DNA of 5,922 nt from Pseudomonadota bacterium (lineage in GTDB: Bacteria > Pseudomonadota > Gammaproteobacteria > Pseudomonadales > UBA5518). Positions 1-5,493 of the stretch are shown here, piece by piece (position 1 is the stretch's first letter; each line of letters begins with the position of its first letter). The stretch spans positions 1-5,922 of the forward strand of contig JAKJFB010000191.1 in assembly GCA_022705125.1 (NCBI GenBank), given 5' to 3'. The position numbers and the translations under genes were made by a program. Under the pieces are notes generated by a model, which saw only the letters and a program-made list of their open reading frames with translations, was not told where the DNA came from and did not search any database.

Positions 1-639
1 GGTCATCATCACGATGCGATCCGACAGCAGCACCGCCTCGTCGACGTCGTGCGTGATCATGATCACGGTGTTGGCGAGCTCGCGCTGGATCTCCATCAGC
101 GAGTCCTGCAGGTGCGCGCGCGTCAGCGCATCGAGCGCACCGAAGGGCTCGTCCATCAGCAGCACGCGCGGCTGCATCGCCAGCGCGCGCGCGATGCCCA
201 CACGCTGCTTCATGCCGCCGGAGATCTCGCCCGGGCGCTTGTGCAGCGCGTGCTCCATGTGCACGAGCTTCAGGTTGTGCTCGATCCACTCGCGCATCTC
301 GGCGCGCGATTTCTTCGCGCGGAACACCTGCCGCACGGCCAGCTCGACGTTCTGGTAGGCGCTGAGCCACGGCAGCAGCGAGTGGTTCTGGAACACCACG
401 GCGCGTTCGGGCCCGGGCTCGGTCACTTCCCGGCCATCCAGCACCACGCCACCGGTGGTGGCCCGCAACAGGCCGGCCACGATGTTCAGCACGGTCGACT
501 TGCCGCAGCCCGAGTGCCCGATCAGCGACACGTACTCGCCCTCGCGGATCTTGAGGTTGACGTTGTCGAGCGCCTTGAAGGGCCCCTTGTCGGTCTTGAA
601 CTCGATCCCTACCTGGCTCAGCTCCAGCAGTGTCTTCAC
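1..639 (-). CDS. nrtD: Nitrate ABC transporter ATP-binding protein NrtD (C-terminus cut by window edge)
   Basis: This is the cytoplasmic ATPase that powers nitrate import with NrtB. I translated 213 codons from a GTG start at 639; AGGAG lies 8 nt upstream, and the frame stays open to base 1. Visible ABC motifs: Walker A GHSGCGKST (residues 41-49), Q-loop Q84, signature ISGGMKQ (139-145, the family's usual LSGGQ position), Walker B VLLMDEP (159-165), D-loop FGALD, and H-loop H197 in ITHDVDEA. Single-domain NrtD-type ATPases are about 260 residues, so roughly 50 residues are missing to the left. It starts 41 nt after the nrtB stop and is the third gene of nrtABD. The ATPases of the nitrate, taurine (TauB) and alkanesulfonate (SsuB) transporters are closely related; the assignment to nitrate rests on the NrtA/NrtB neighbours. 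Confidence 0.93.
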   Translation of the reverse strand, partial: MKTLLELSQVGIEFKTDKGPFKALDNVNLKIREGEYVSLIGHSGCGKSTVLNIVAGLLRATTGGVVLDGREVTEPGPERAVVFQNHSLLPWLSAYQNVELAVRQVFRAKKSRAEMREWIEHNLKLVHMEHALHKRPGEISGGMKQRVGIARALAMQPRVLLMDEPFGALDALTRAHLQDSLMEIQRELANTVIMITHDVDEAVLLSDRIVMMT

Positions 640-680
640 GGTACGATCTCCTGGTGAATTGATCTCGCGGCGGCGCGGCA

Positions 681-1685
681 TCAGCGCGTCACGGCGTTCT
701 TGTCCCACGACACCACGCGCTGCAGCGCGAGCATCACGCGATCGAGCAGGAAGCCGATCAGGCCGATCGTGATCACCGCGACCATGATCCGGCCGAGCGA
801 CTGCGAGCTGCCGTTCTGGAACTCGTCCCAGATGAACTTGCCGAGGCCCGGGTTCTGCGACAGCATCTCGGCGGCGATCAGGACCATCCACGCCACGCCG
901 AGCGACAGCCTCAGGCCCGTGAAGATCATCGGCACCGCCGCCGGCAGCACGATGCGGCGCACGTGCTGCAGCCAGCCCAGGCGCAGCACCTTGCTCACGT
1001 TGTTCAGGTCGTCACTCACCGAGGCCACGCCCACCGCGGTGTTGATCACGGTCGGCCACACGCAACAGAGCGCGACGGTGATCAACGAGGTGATGAAGGA
1101 CTTGGGCACCGCGGGGTCGGGATTGTCGTGGACCGAGGCCACCACCAGCGTCACCAGCGGCAGCCAGGCCAGCGGGGACACCGGCTTGAAGACCTGGATC
1201 AACGGGTTCACCGCGCCGTGCAGCGGCCCGCTCAGCCCGATCGCGATGCCCACGGGAATCGCCAGCAGCGCCGAGAGCAGGAATCCGCTCATCACGGTCT
1301 TCAGGCTGGTCACGATCTGGGTGTAAAACGTGGGGGACGCGGTGTAGGGTCGCACCGGTGCCGCCGCGGCCCCGGGATTGGCTGCCGCCATCTTCGCCGC
1401 GCGCTCCTGCTGGCGCGCGTGGAAGGCCGCTTCCCTTTCGCGATCCATCAGGTATTCGCGGTGCAGACCCTTCGCTTCGCTCCACACCAGCGCCGGACCC
1501 GGCAACTGCCCCAGCGTGGTCTGCACCCGCGCCGCGCCCGCCTGCCACAGCAACAGGAAGATCGCGATGCCGAGCAGCGGCATCGCCAGCGCACGCGTGA
1601 GGCTCGCGAGCTGGCGCCCGGCGCCGCGCGCATCCCACGCCCGGGCGCGGGCGGCGAACCAGGCGGGCGTTCTCGTCGTCTCCAT
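681..1685 (-). CDS. nrtB: Nitrate ABC transporter permease NrtB
   Basis: Inner-membrane permease of the NrtABD nitrate importer, 334 residues. The ATG at 1685 is chosen because AGGAG sits 8 nt upstream; a GTG at 1694 in the same frame lies too close to that AGGAG. A first hydrophobic segment covers about residues 34-51. Charged and alanine/proline-rich residues follow (about 70-118). The BPD-type permease core then starts at about 120, with hydrophobic segments near 130-152, 170-185, 198-222, 253-275 and 298-318. The sequence PVSPLAWLP (168-176) is typical of nitrate/taurine-type permeases. The EAA-like coupling loop that docks on the ATPase is at about 229-250 (GWLQHVRRIVLPAAVP region). The segment between the first helix and the core is longer than in short-form NrtB; I recall similar long forms in other proteobacteria. 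The gene lies 46 nt after nrtA in the same operon. Confidence 0.93.
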   Translation of the reverse strand: METTRTPAWFAARARAWDARGAGRQLASLTRALAMPLLGIAIFLLLWQAGAARVQTTLGQLPGPALVWSEAKGLHREYLMDREREAAFHARQQERAAKMAAANPGAAAAPVRPYTASPTFYTQIVTSLKTVMSGFLLSALLAIPVGIAIGLSGPLHGAVNPLIQVFKPVSPLAWLPLVTLVVASVHDNPDPAVPKSFITSLITVALCCVWPTVINTAVGVASVSDDLNNVSKVLRLGWLQHVRRIVLPAAVPMIFTGLRLSLGVAWMVLIAAEMLSQNPGLGKFIWDEFQNGSSQSLGRIMVAVITIGLIGFLLDRVMLALQRVVSWDKNAVTR

Positions 1686-1731
1686 TCTCTTCACTCCTGC
1701 GGATGGATGTCGGATTCGTCGGCGACGCGAC

Positions 1732-3126
1732 TCAGGGTTGCGCGCTGCCCTTCAGGCCGATCGCGAAGCTGTCGATGTAGGCATTGGGCTGCGTGCCGTC
1801 GTAGACGATGCCATCGAGCGGCCCGGCCTGAGGCGCCTTGATGAACGTCGCCTTGTCGAGGTCCGGGAAGTCGGAGGCCTGCATCACGCCATCGGCAATG
1901 AGTTCCTTCGCGGCCGCCACGTAGATGTCGGGGCGGAAGGCGCGCTTCGCGGTCTCGAGGTACCAGCTGTCGGGCTGGTGCTCCGTGATGTGGCCCCAGC
2001 GGCGCATCTGCGTCAGCCACCAGATCGCGTCGGAGTAGTAAGGAATGCCGTACTGGCCGCGGAAGAACTTGTTGAAGTCCGGCACCGGGCGCTTGTCACC
2101 CTTCTCGAACTCGAAGGTGCCGGTCATGCTGTTGGCGATGACCTTTTCGTCGGCGCCCACGTACGCCGGGCGCGCGATGATCTTCACCGCTTCGGGGCGA
2201 TTCGCGTTGCCGTTCTCGTCCAGCCAGTACGAGGCGCGGATCAACGCTTTCACCACGCGCACCGTGGTGTTCGGGTTCTTCTGCACGAACTCGCCGGTCA
2301 TGCCGAACACCTTGTCGGCGCCGTCGGTCCAGATGTTCTCGCTGGTGATCACCGGCACCCCGAGCCCCTTGGTCACCGCCTGCTGGTTCCACGGCTCGCC
2401 GACGCAGTAGCCCGCCGTCGTGCCCGCCTCCATCGTCGGCACCATCTGCGGCGGCGGCACCACCGAGAGCAGGGCCTCGGCTCCCAGCGAACCGCTGTTG
2501 TCGCCCTTCTGCGGTGCGTACACACCCGGGTTGATGCCGCCCGCGGCCAGCCAGTAGCGCTCGAGGTAATTGTGCGTACCGACCGGGAAGGTCATGGCCA
2601 GGTTGAAAGTCCTGCCCTGCGCCTTGTACGACTCGAGCACCGGCTTCAGCGCGGCCGCGCTGACCGGATGCTTCGGCTTGCCGTCCTCCACCGGAACGGT
2701 CTTTTCCATCTCGGCCCACACCGCGTTCGACACGGTGATGGCGGCACCGTTGTAGGAGAGCGTGAACGGGGTGACGATTTCCGACTTCGTGATCACGCCG
2801 GTCGCCGCACCCAGCGGCATCGGCGCCAGCATGTGCGCACCGTCCAGCTCGCCGCTGACGACACGGTCGAACAGCACCTTCCAGTTGGCCTGTGCCTCGA
2901 GCGTGACGTAGAGACCCTCGTCCTCGAAGTAACCGCGCTCGTAGGCGATGGCCAGCGGCACCATGTCGGTGAGCTTGATGAAGCCGAACTTCAGCTCCCA
3001 CTTCTCCGGTTCGCCGATCGCGGCCGATGCCGGCGCGCCGGCCAGCAGCCCGGCCGCGCAGAGGCCGAGGATCCCCGCCACCCTTGCACGCCATCCGCGA
3101 GTCCTGCCCTCGTGTCGTCCTGTCAT
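1732..3126 (-). CDS. nrtA: Periplasmic nitrate-binding protein NrtA
   Basis: Solute-binding protein that captures nitrate in the periplasm and hands it to NrtB, 464 residues. The start at 3126 is chosen because GGAGAG ends 5 nt before the ATG; an in-frame ATG at 3141 has no such site. Residues 1-36 look like a Sec signal peptide: a basic start (GRHEGRTRGWRAR), a hydrophobic core (VAGILGLCAAGLLAG) and a cleavage motif APASA before residue 36. Cys23 is not in a good lipobox, so a lipoprotein is unlikely. The mature part has NrtA/CmpA family landmarks: FGFIKLTDMVPLAIA (48-62), LSYNGAAITVSNAVW (123-137), H185 in GTHNYLERYW, and CVGEPWN (241-247) followed by K253. Bicarbonate-binding CmpA is related, but the nasTS and nrtBD context argues for nitrate or nitrite. 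It is the first gene of its operon, behind an attenuator leader. Confidence 0.94.
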   Translation of the reverse strand: MTGRHEGRTRGWRARVAGILGLCAAGLLAGAPASAAIGEPEKWELKFGFIKLTDMVPLAIAYERGYFEDEGLYVTLEAQANWKVLFDRVVSGELDGAHMLAPMPLGAATGVITKSEIVTPFTLSYNGAAITVSNAVWAEMEKTVPVEDGKPKHPVSAAALKPVLESYKAQGRTFNLAMTFPVGTHNYLERYWLAAGGINPGVYAPQKGDNSGSLGAEALLSVVPPPQMVPTMEAGTTAGYCVGEPWNQQAVTKGLGVPVITSENIWTDGADKVFGMTGEFVQKNPNTTVRVVKALIRASYWLDENGNANRPEAVKIIARPAYVGADEKVIANSMTGTFEFEKGDKRPVPDFNKFFRGQYGIPYYSDAIWWLTQMRRWGHITEHQPDSWYLETAKRAFRPDIYVAAAKELIADGVMQASDFPDLDKATFIKAPQAGPLDGIVYDGTQPNAYIDSFAIGLKGSAQP

Positions 3127-3153
3127 GTGCGCTCTCCGCATGAAAATCGATCC

Positions 3154-3194
3154 AAAAAAAATGCCCACGTACCGCGTCGGCGGTTCGTGGGCAT
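3154..3194 (-). terminator. Intrinsic terminator (attenuator) in the nrtA leader
   Basis: In minus-strand RNA, AUGCCCACG pairs with CGUGGGCAU (nine pairs). After one A-A mismatch, ACCGC pairs with GCGGU around a CGAC tetraloop. Eight U follow directly (3161-3154). The structure lies between the predicted start site and nrtA, ending 27 nt before the ATG at 3126 and just upstream of the ribosome site. A terminator placed there would block its own operon unless it is regulated, which together with nasTS next door indicates attenuation control. Confidence 0.85.
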
Positions 3195-3202
3195 CATTAC
3201 CC
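3189..3202 (-). ncRNA. Leader hairpin 2: candidate NasT (ANTAR) antiterminator hairpin
   Basis: In minus-strand RNA, GGGU pairs with GCCC (three G-C pairs and a closing U-G) around the six-base loop AAUGAU. The loop has A at position 1 and G at position 4, the signature reported for ANTAR-bound hexaloops. Its 3' arm (3189-3192) is part of the 5' arm of the terminator at 3161-3194, so the two cannot form together. The stem is short and weak alone, consistent with needing protein to win over the terminator. Confidence 0.55.
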
Positions 3203-3224
3203 GGTGGTTGAGAGGTTCGGGCTC

Positions 3225-3248
3225 GGCACCTGCGAAGAAGCAAGTGCC
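3225..3248 (-). ncRNA. Leader hairpin 1 of the nrtABD transcript
   Basis: In minus-strand RNA, GGCACUUGC pairs with GCAGGUGCC around the six-base loop UUCUUC. The stem has nine pairs, including one U-G wobble; the same position would be a C-A mismatch in plus-strand RNA, so the fold is specific to the nrtA transcript. Its place just after the predicted start site and its hexaloop size fit the first hairpin of an ANTAR-recognised leader. However, the loop lacks the A1 and G4 that the ANTAR motif requires, so direct NasT recognition is uncertain. Confidence 0.6.
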
Positions 3249-3265
3249 CGGCCTGAAATCAGCAA

Positions 3266-3281
3266 TGCAGTTTGCGTGCCA
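3266..3281 (-). promoter_or_regulatory. Sigma-54 promoter of nrtABD
   Basis: The minus strand reads TGGCACGCAAACTGCA. This matches the sigma-54 core TGGCACG-N4-TTGCA at all but one position (CTGCA for TTGCA), with the GG and GC elements at the correct -24/-12 spacing. Transcription would start near 3254, about 128 nt before the nrtA ATG, just upstream of the leader hairpins. It lies 118 bp after the nasS stop. Nitrogen-limitation control by NtrC and RpoN is common for nitrate assimilation. A sigma-70 -10-like TATACT abuts it at 3281-3286 and could be an alternative, but I see no good -35. Confidence 0.72.
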
Positions 3282-3376
3282 GTATAATTTCTCTCATAGT
3301 TTCAATCAGTTGCACCGAAACCGTCCTGGTCCTGACCCTGAAATGCGCGCGCCGGGCAATCCAAAGTGGTGCGCGC

Positions 3377-3393
3377 TGCACCGCGCGCGGGCA
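3377..3393. promoter_or_regulatory. Candidate NtrC enhancer site upstream of nrtA
   Basis: On the plus strand TGCACC-N5-CGGGCA compares with the NtrC dyad TGCACC-N5-GGTGCA: one perfect half and 4 of 6 in the other. Its centre is 104 bp upstream of the first base of the sigma-54 box, about -131 from the predicted start, a usual distance for an NtrC enhancer. The site sits directly after the nasS stop codon. Confidence is limited by the degenerate half and the GC-rich background. The same bases could also form a GCGCGC hairpin (3371-3388). Confidence 0.4.
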
Positions 3394-3398
3394 TCGGA

Positions 3399-4601
3399 TC
3401 AGCCCGCGGACAGGCGAAACTGCCCGCCGCCGATCATCAGGTCGGGTCCGAGCACCACGCCGGGCTCGAACTCCCAGCACCCGGCGTGCAGCCCCTCGGG
3501 CCTGGCGTCGCGCGAGGGCGCGGGCAGCCCGAGATGGCGCGCCGCCTCGCGGTAGAGGTCGGGCCGCCAGGACTGCTGCACCAGCGCGCGGCATTGCTCC
3601 TCGGCGATATCCTTGCCCAGCAGCGCGCCGCTGCTCCTGACCATCCATTGCGCCTGCGAGCGCCACGGGAAGCCGGCGCAATAGCGGCCGAAGACATGAA
3701 AATCCGGCGCATCCATCGGCGCGAGGTGCTTGGCGCGACAGAACCTGCCTGTCAGCGCGGGCAGCAGCACCTTCGCCGGCAACCCGAGGTACTGCGCCTG
3801 GCTGAGGATGTCCGCGGCGAGTTCGCGCTGCGCGGGCTCGGCCAGCGCCTGGCAGGCGGCCATGATCGCGATGCGCAGGCGCAGGTGCGTGGCCGGATGG
3901 TGGTTGTGCCAGGCCTCGGTGACGCCGAGCACCTTTTCCGGCGCGTTGTTCCAGATCTCGTGGCCGGTCGCGGCCACCGCGCCGATGCCCTGCTGCACCG
4001 CGAGCGTGTTCCACGGCTCGCCGACGCAGAAGCCGTCGATGATGCCGCGCGCGAGACTGTCGCACATCTGCTCGGGCGGCAGCACGATGATGCGCACCTC
4101 GCGATCGGGATCCACGCCGCCGGCGCGCAGCCACATGCGCAGCTGGAAGGTGTGCATCGAGAACAGGTGCACGGTGGCGAGCGTGAGCGGCCCGGCGCCC
4201 GGGCTGCCGGCTATCCGCTCGTGCAGTGCCGCGGCCATGCCCGGGGCGCTGGCGTCGCGCTCACCGCCGAGCGCTTCCCACAGCGCCCGCGACAGCGTGA
4301 TCGCGTTGCCGTTCAGGCCGAGCGAAAGGCCGGTCAGCAGGTTGGCGCGCATGCCGCCGGCGCCGAGCCCGGTCATCATCGGCAGCGGCGCCAGCAGGTG
4401 CGCGGCGTCGAGCTTGCCCACCACCAGCTTGTCGCGCAGATTCGCCCACGACACCTCGCGCGCGAGCGCGACCTCGAGCCCGTAACGCGCGAACAGCCCG
4501 GTTTCACGCGCCATCACCAGCGGCGCGCTGTCGCTGAGACGCATGAAGCCCAGCGTCAGCGCGGACTTTTCCGGCGGCGGAAGTTGCTTGTCGCGACTCA
4601 T
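3399..4601 (-). CDS. nasS: Nitrate/nitrite sensor NasS (cytosolic NrtA-like partner of NasT)
   Basis: A 400-residue NrtA-family protein with no signal peptide: the N-terminus (MSRDKQLPPPEKSALTLGFM) is polar and goes straight into the binding fold. That is how NasS differs from transporter NrtA. In characterised NasS-NasT systems NasS binds NasT without nitrate/nitrite and releases it when ligand binds. Family landmarks match the NrtA encoded next door: FMRLSDSAPLVMA (19-31), LGLNGNAITLSRALW (94-108), H150 in SMHTFQLRMW, and FCVGEPWN (191-198). Where NrtA has K253 after GEPWN, NasS has Q204 (VQQGIG). The ATG at 4601 overlaps the nasT stop (ATGA), with AGGAG only 3 nt upstream, which suggests translational coupling and fits 1:1 complex partners. 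A longer reading of this frame to 5132 is only a shadow of nasT. Confidence 0.93.
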   Translation of the reverse strand: MSRDKQLPPPEKSALTLGFMRLSDSAPLVMARETGLFARYGLEVALAREVSWANLRDKLVVGKLDAAHLLAPLPMMTGLGAGGMRANLLTGLSLGLNGNAITLSRALWEALGGERDASAPGMAAALHERIAGSPGAGPLTLATVHLFSMHTFQLRMWLRAGGVDPDREVRIIVLPPEQMCDSLARGIIDGFCVGEPWNTLAVQQGIGAVAATGHEIWNNAPEKVLGVTEAWHNHHPATHLRLRIAIMAACQALAEPAQRELAADILSQAQYLGLPAKVLLPALTGRFCRAKHLAPMDAPDFHVFGRYCAGFPWRSQAQWMVRSSGALLGKDIAEEQCRALVQQSWRPDLYREAARHLGLPAPSRDARPEGLHAGCWEFEPGVVLGPDLMIGGGQFRLSAG

Positions 4602-5218
4602 CGGCTCCTGCCCTTGTCCTTGCCCCCGGGCGACAGCGTGGCCAGCACGGTCCTGGCCACGTCCGGCAGTCGCTGGTTGGCGTCCATCGCGAGCCGGGTG
4701 AGCATCCGGTGTGCCCCGTCCTCGCTGAGTTTCTGGTAGGCCATCAGCAGGCCCTTGGCCTGCTCGATCAACTTGCGGTCCTCGAGCTGGATGCGCGTGT
4801 CGTGCAGTTCCTCGCGCAGCGCCTGGAAGGCGCGGAACTGCGCGATCGCGACGTCGATCACGGGCTTGACCTGCTCGGGATTGATGCCGCCCACCAGGTA
4901 GGTGCTGATGCCCGCGCCGACCGCCTGCTCGATGTAGTCCGGGTCGTCCTGCTGCGTGAACATCACCACCGGACGCGGGTTGTGGTGATTCACGACGGCG
5001 AGGCTCTCCAGCACGTCGCGGTCCGGCGACTCGATGTCGATCAGTATCACGTCGGGCGCGTGCTGCTGGATCTGGAACAGCAGCCCCTTCGCCGAGGCGA
5101 TGACGGCCACCACCTCGAAGCCCGCGGCCCACAGCCTCTCCTCGACCAGTTGCGCGCGCTCCGGACTGTCGTCCACCAGCATCACGCGGGCGGGTGGCTT
5201 GCTGCTGTCGGTGTTCAA
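4598..5218 (-). CDS. nasT: ANTAR antitermination regulator NasT
   Basis: Response-regulator-like RNA-binding antiterminator, about 206 residues from a TTG at 5218. The receiver-like domain covers about residues 11-128: acidic pair D16/D17, phospho-acceptor position D61 in LIDIESPDRD, and T88 in VVMFTQQ. The beta-5 segment reads TYLVGGI and lacks the usual Lys-Pro, so classical phosphorylation signalling is doubtful. The ANTAR domain is at about 134-193 (RIQLEDRKLIEQAKGLLMAY, then RLAMDANQRLPDVA), a near-ideal match to the family. In known systems free NasT binds paired hexaloop hairpins in nas leaders and prevents termination. The start is uncertain. ATG 5290 would add 24 residues, but those codons are unlike the gene and overlap the putative sigma-54 promoter. 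TTG 5218, GTG 5185 and ATG 5182 remain; TTG gives a full beta-1 strand but only a weak ribosome site. It is co-transcribed with nasS. Confidence 0.92.
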   Translation of the reverse strand: MNTDSSKPPARVMLVDDSPERAQLVEERLWAAGFEVVAVIASAKGLLFQIQQHAPDVILIDIESPDRDVLESLAVVNHHNPRPVVMFTQQDDPDYIEQAVGAGISTYLVGGINPEQVKPVIDVAIAQFRAFQALREELHDTRIQLEDRKLIEQAKGLLMAYQKLSEDGAHRMLTRLAMDANQRLPDVARTVLATLSPGGKDKGRSR

Positions 5219-5254
5219 CCAGGTGTTCCGGCGGGGGAATCTCAGCGCAATACC

Positions 5255-5270
5255 ATCAACATTCGTGCCA
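5255..5270 (-). promoter_or_regulatory. Candidate sigma-54 promoter of nasTS
   Basis: The minus strand reads TGGCACGAATGTTGAT, matching TGGCACG-N4-TTGC[A/T] except for A in place of the C of the GC element. Transcription would start near 5244, leaving a leader of about 26 nt before TTG 5218. The mismatch falls on an important -12 base, so the promoter could be weak or not genuine. The matching upstream NtrC-like site is supporting context. Confidence 0.5.
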
Positions 5271-5436
5271 TCAGGCTTCGTGATGCACATTGCGCCATTC
5301 CCGTGCGCGCTCGGCGTGCCGACTCCGGCTGGTCGCGCACCAAAGCGAGGCGTATGCACGCCAGCTGCACCATGGCGCGGCACAGGGGCACGCATTTCCC
5401 GCTGGCACGCGTCGTACGTTTCCGCGTTAAGCTCGG
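5271..5436. other. Remaining divergent intergenic DNA between nasT and the MerR-type gene
   Basis: Apart from the NtrC-like site at 5366-5382, I see no gene, RNA or terminator here. The nasT frame stays open through this stretch on the minus strand, but in its first part (5290-5240) codons such as GTT, GGT, ATT and AGA are unlike the GC-ending codons of nasT, so it reads as non-coding. Confidence 0.5.
5366..5382. promoter_or_regulatory. Candidate NtrC enhancer site upstream of nasT
   Basis: On the plus strand TGCACC-N5-GCGGCA has one perfect NtrC half-site and 4 of 6 bases in the other. Its centre is 104 bp from the first base of the nasT sigma-54-like box, exactly the offset seen at nrtA, and it has the same orientation relative to the gene. 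A further TGCACG half-site lies 11 bp away at 5355-5360, one helical turn. It is about 110 bp from the MerR-type gene's start, with no evident link to it. Confidence 0.4.
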
Positions 5437-5471
5437 CCCTTGACTCTGGACCATGGTCAAGGGTGCAGAGT
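5437..5471 (+). promoter_or_regulatory. MerR-type promoter and operator of the metal-regulator operon
   Basis: A -35 TTGACT (5440-5445) is followed after a 20-bp spacer by a -10-like CAGAGT (5466-5471). Long 19-20 bp spacers are the hallmark of MerR-activated promoters. The spacer region carries the operator dyad: arms ACTCTGGACC (5443-5452) and GGTCAAGGGT (5455-5464) with 8 of 10 symmetric positions. A perfect 8-bp inverted repeat, CCCTTGAC and GTCAAGGG separated by 11 bp, spans 5437-5463. The start of this element resembles what I recall of the zntA and cadA operators. The promoter lies directly in front of the regulator gene, so autoregulation of the whole operon is likely. Confidence 0.72.
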
Positions 5472-5493
5472 GCCTGCACACAGGAGATCGGCA

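Noticed and set aside
963..1841. Plus-strand open frame of 292 codons opposite nrtB
   Set aside because: Composition is dominated by His, Arg and Gln from antisense of GC-rich codons; no domain seen.
3281..3316. Sigma-70 promoter for nrtA with TATACT as -10
   Set aside because: TTGAAA is only 13 bp from TATACT, and 16-17 bp spacing gives TGATTG or CTGATT as a poor -35. The sigma-54 box one base further on is much better, though dual use cannot be excluded.
3371..3388. GCGCGC hairpin after nasS as a terminator
   Set aside because: A six-pair stem and six-base loop can form, but no U-run follows, and alternating GC is common by chance here.
1378..3555. Very long plus-strand open frame (725 codons) opposite nrtB and nrtA
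   Set aside because: Its translation is Arg/His/Leu-rich with no recognisable domain. It is the antisense shadow of GC-rich genes whose minus-strand products match known families along their whole length.
3366..4739. Plus-strand open frame of 457 codons opposite nasS
   Set aside because: Low-complexity Arg/His/Ala composition opposite a clear nasS; no ribosome site or family resemblance.
5402..5418. Plus-strand TGGCACG at 5403 as a sigma-54 promoter for the MerR-type gene
   Set aside because: The -12 element is missing (GTAC where TTGC is expected), and the MerR-type promoter downstream explains the gene.
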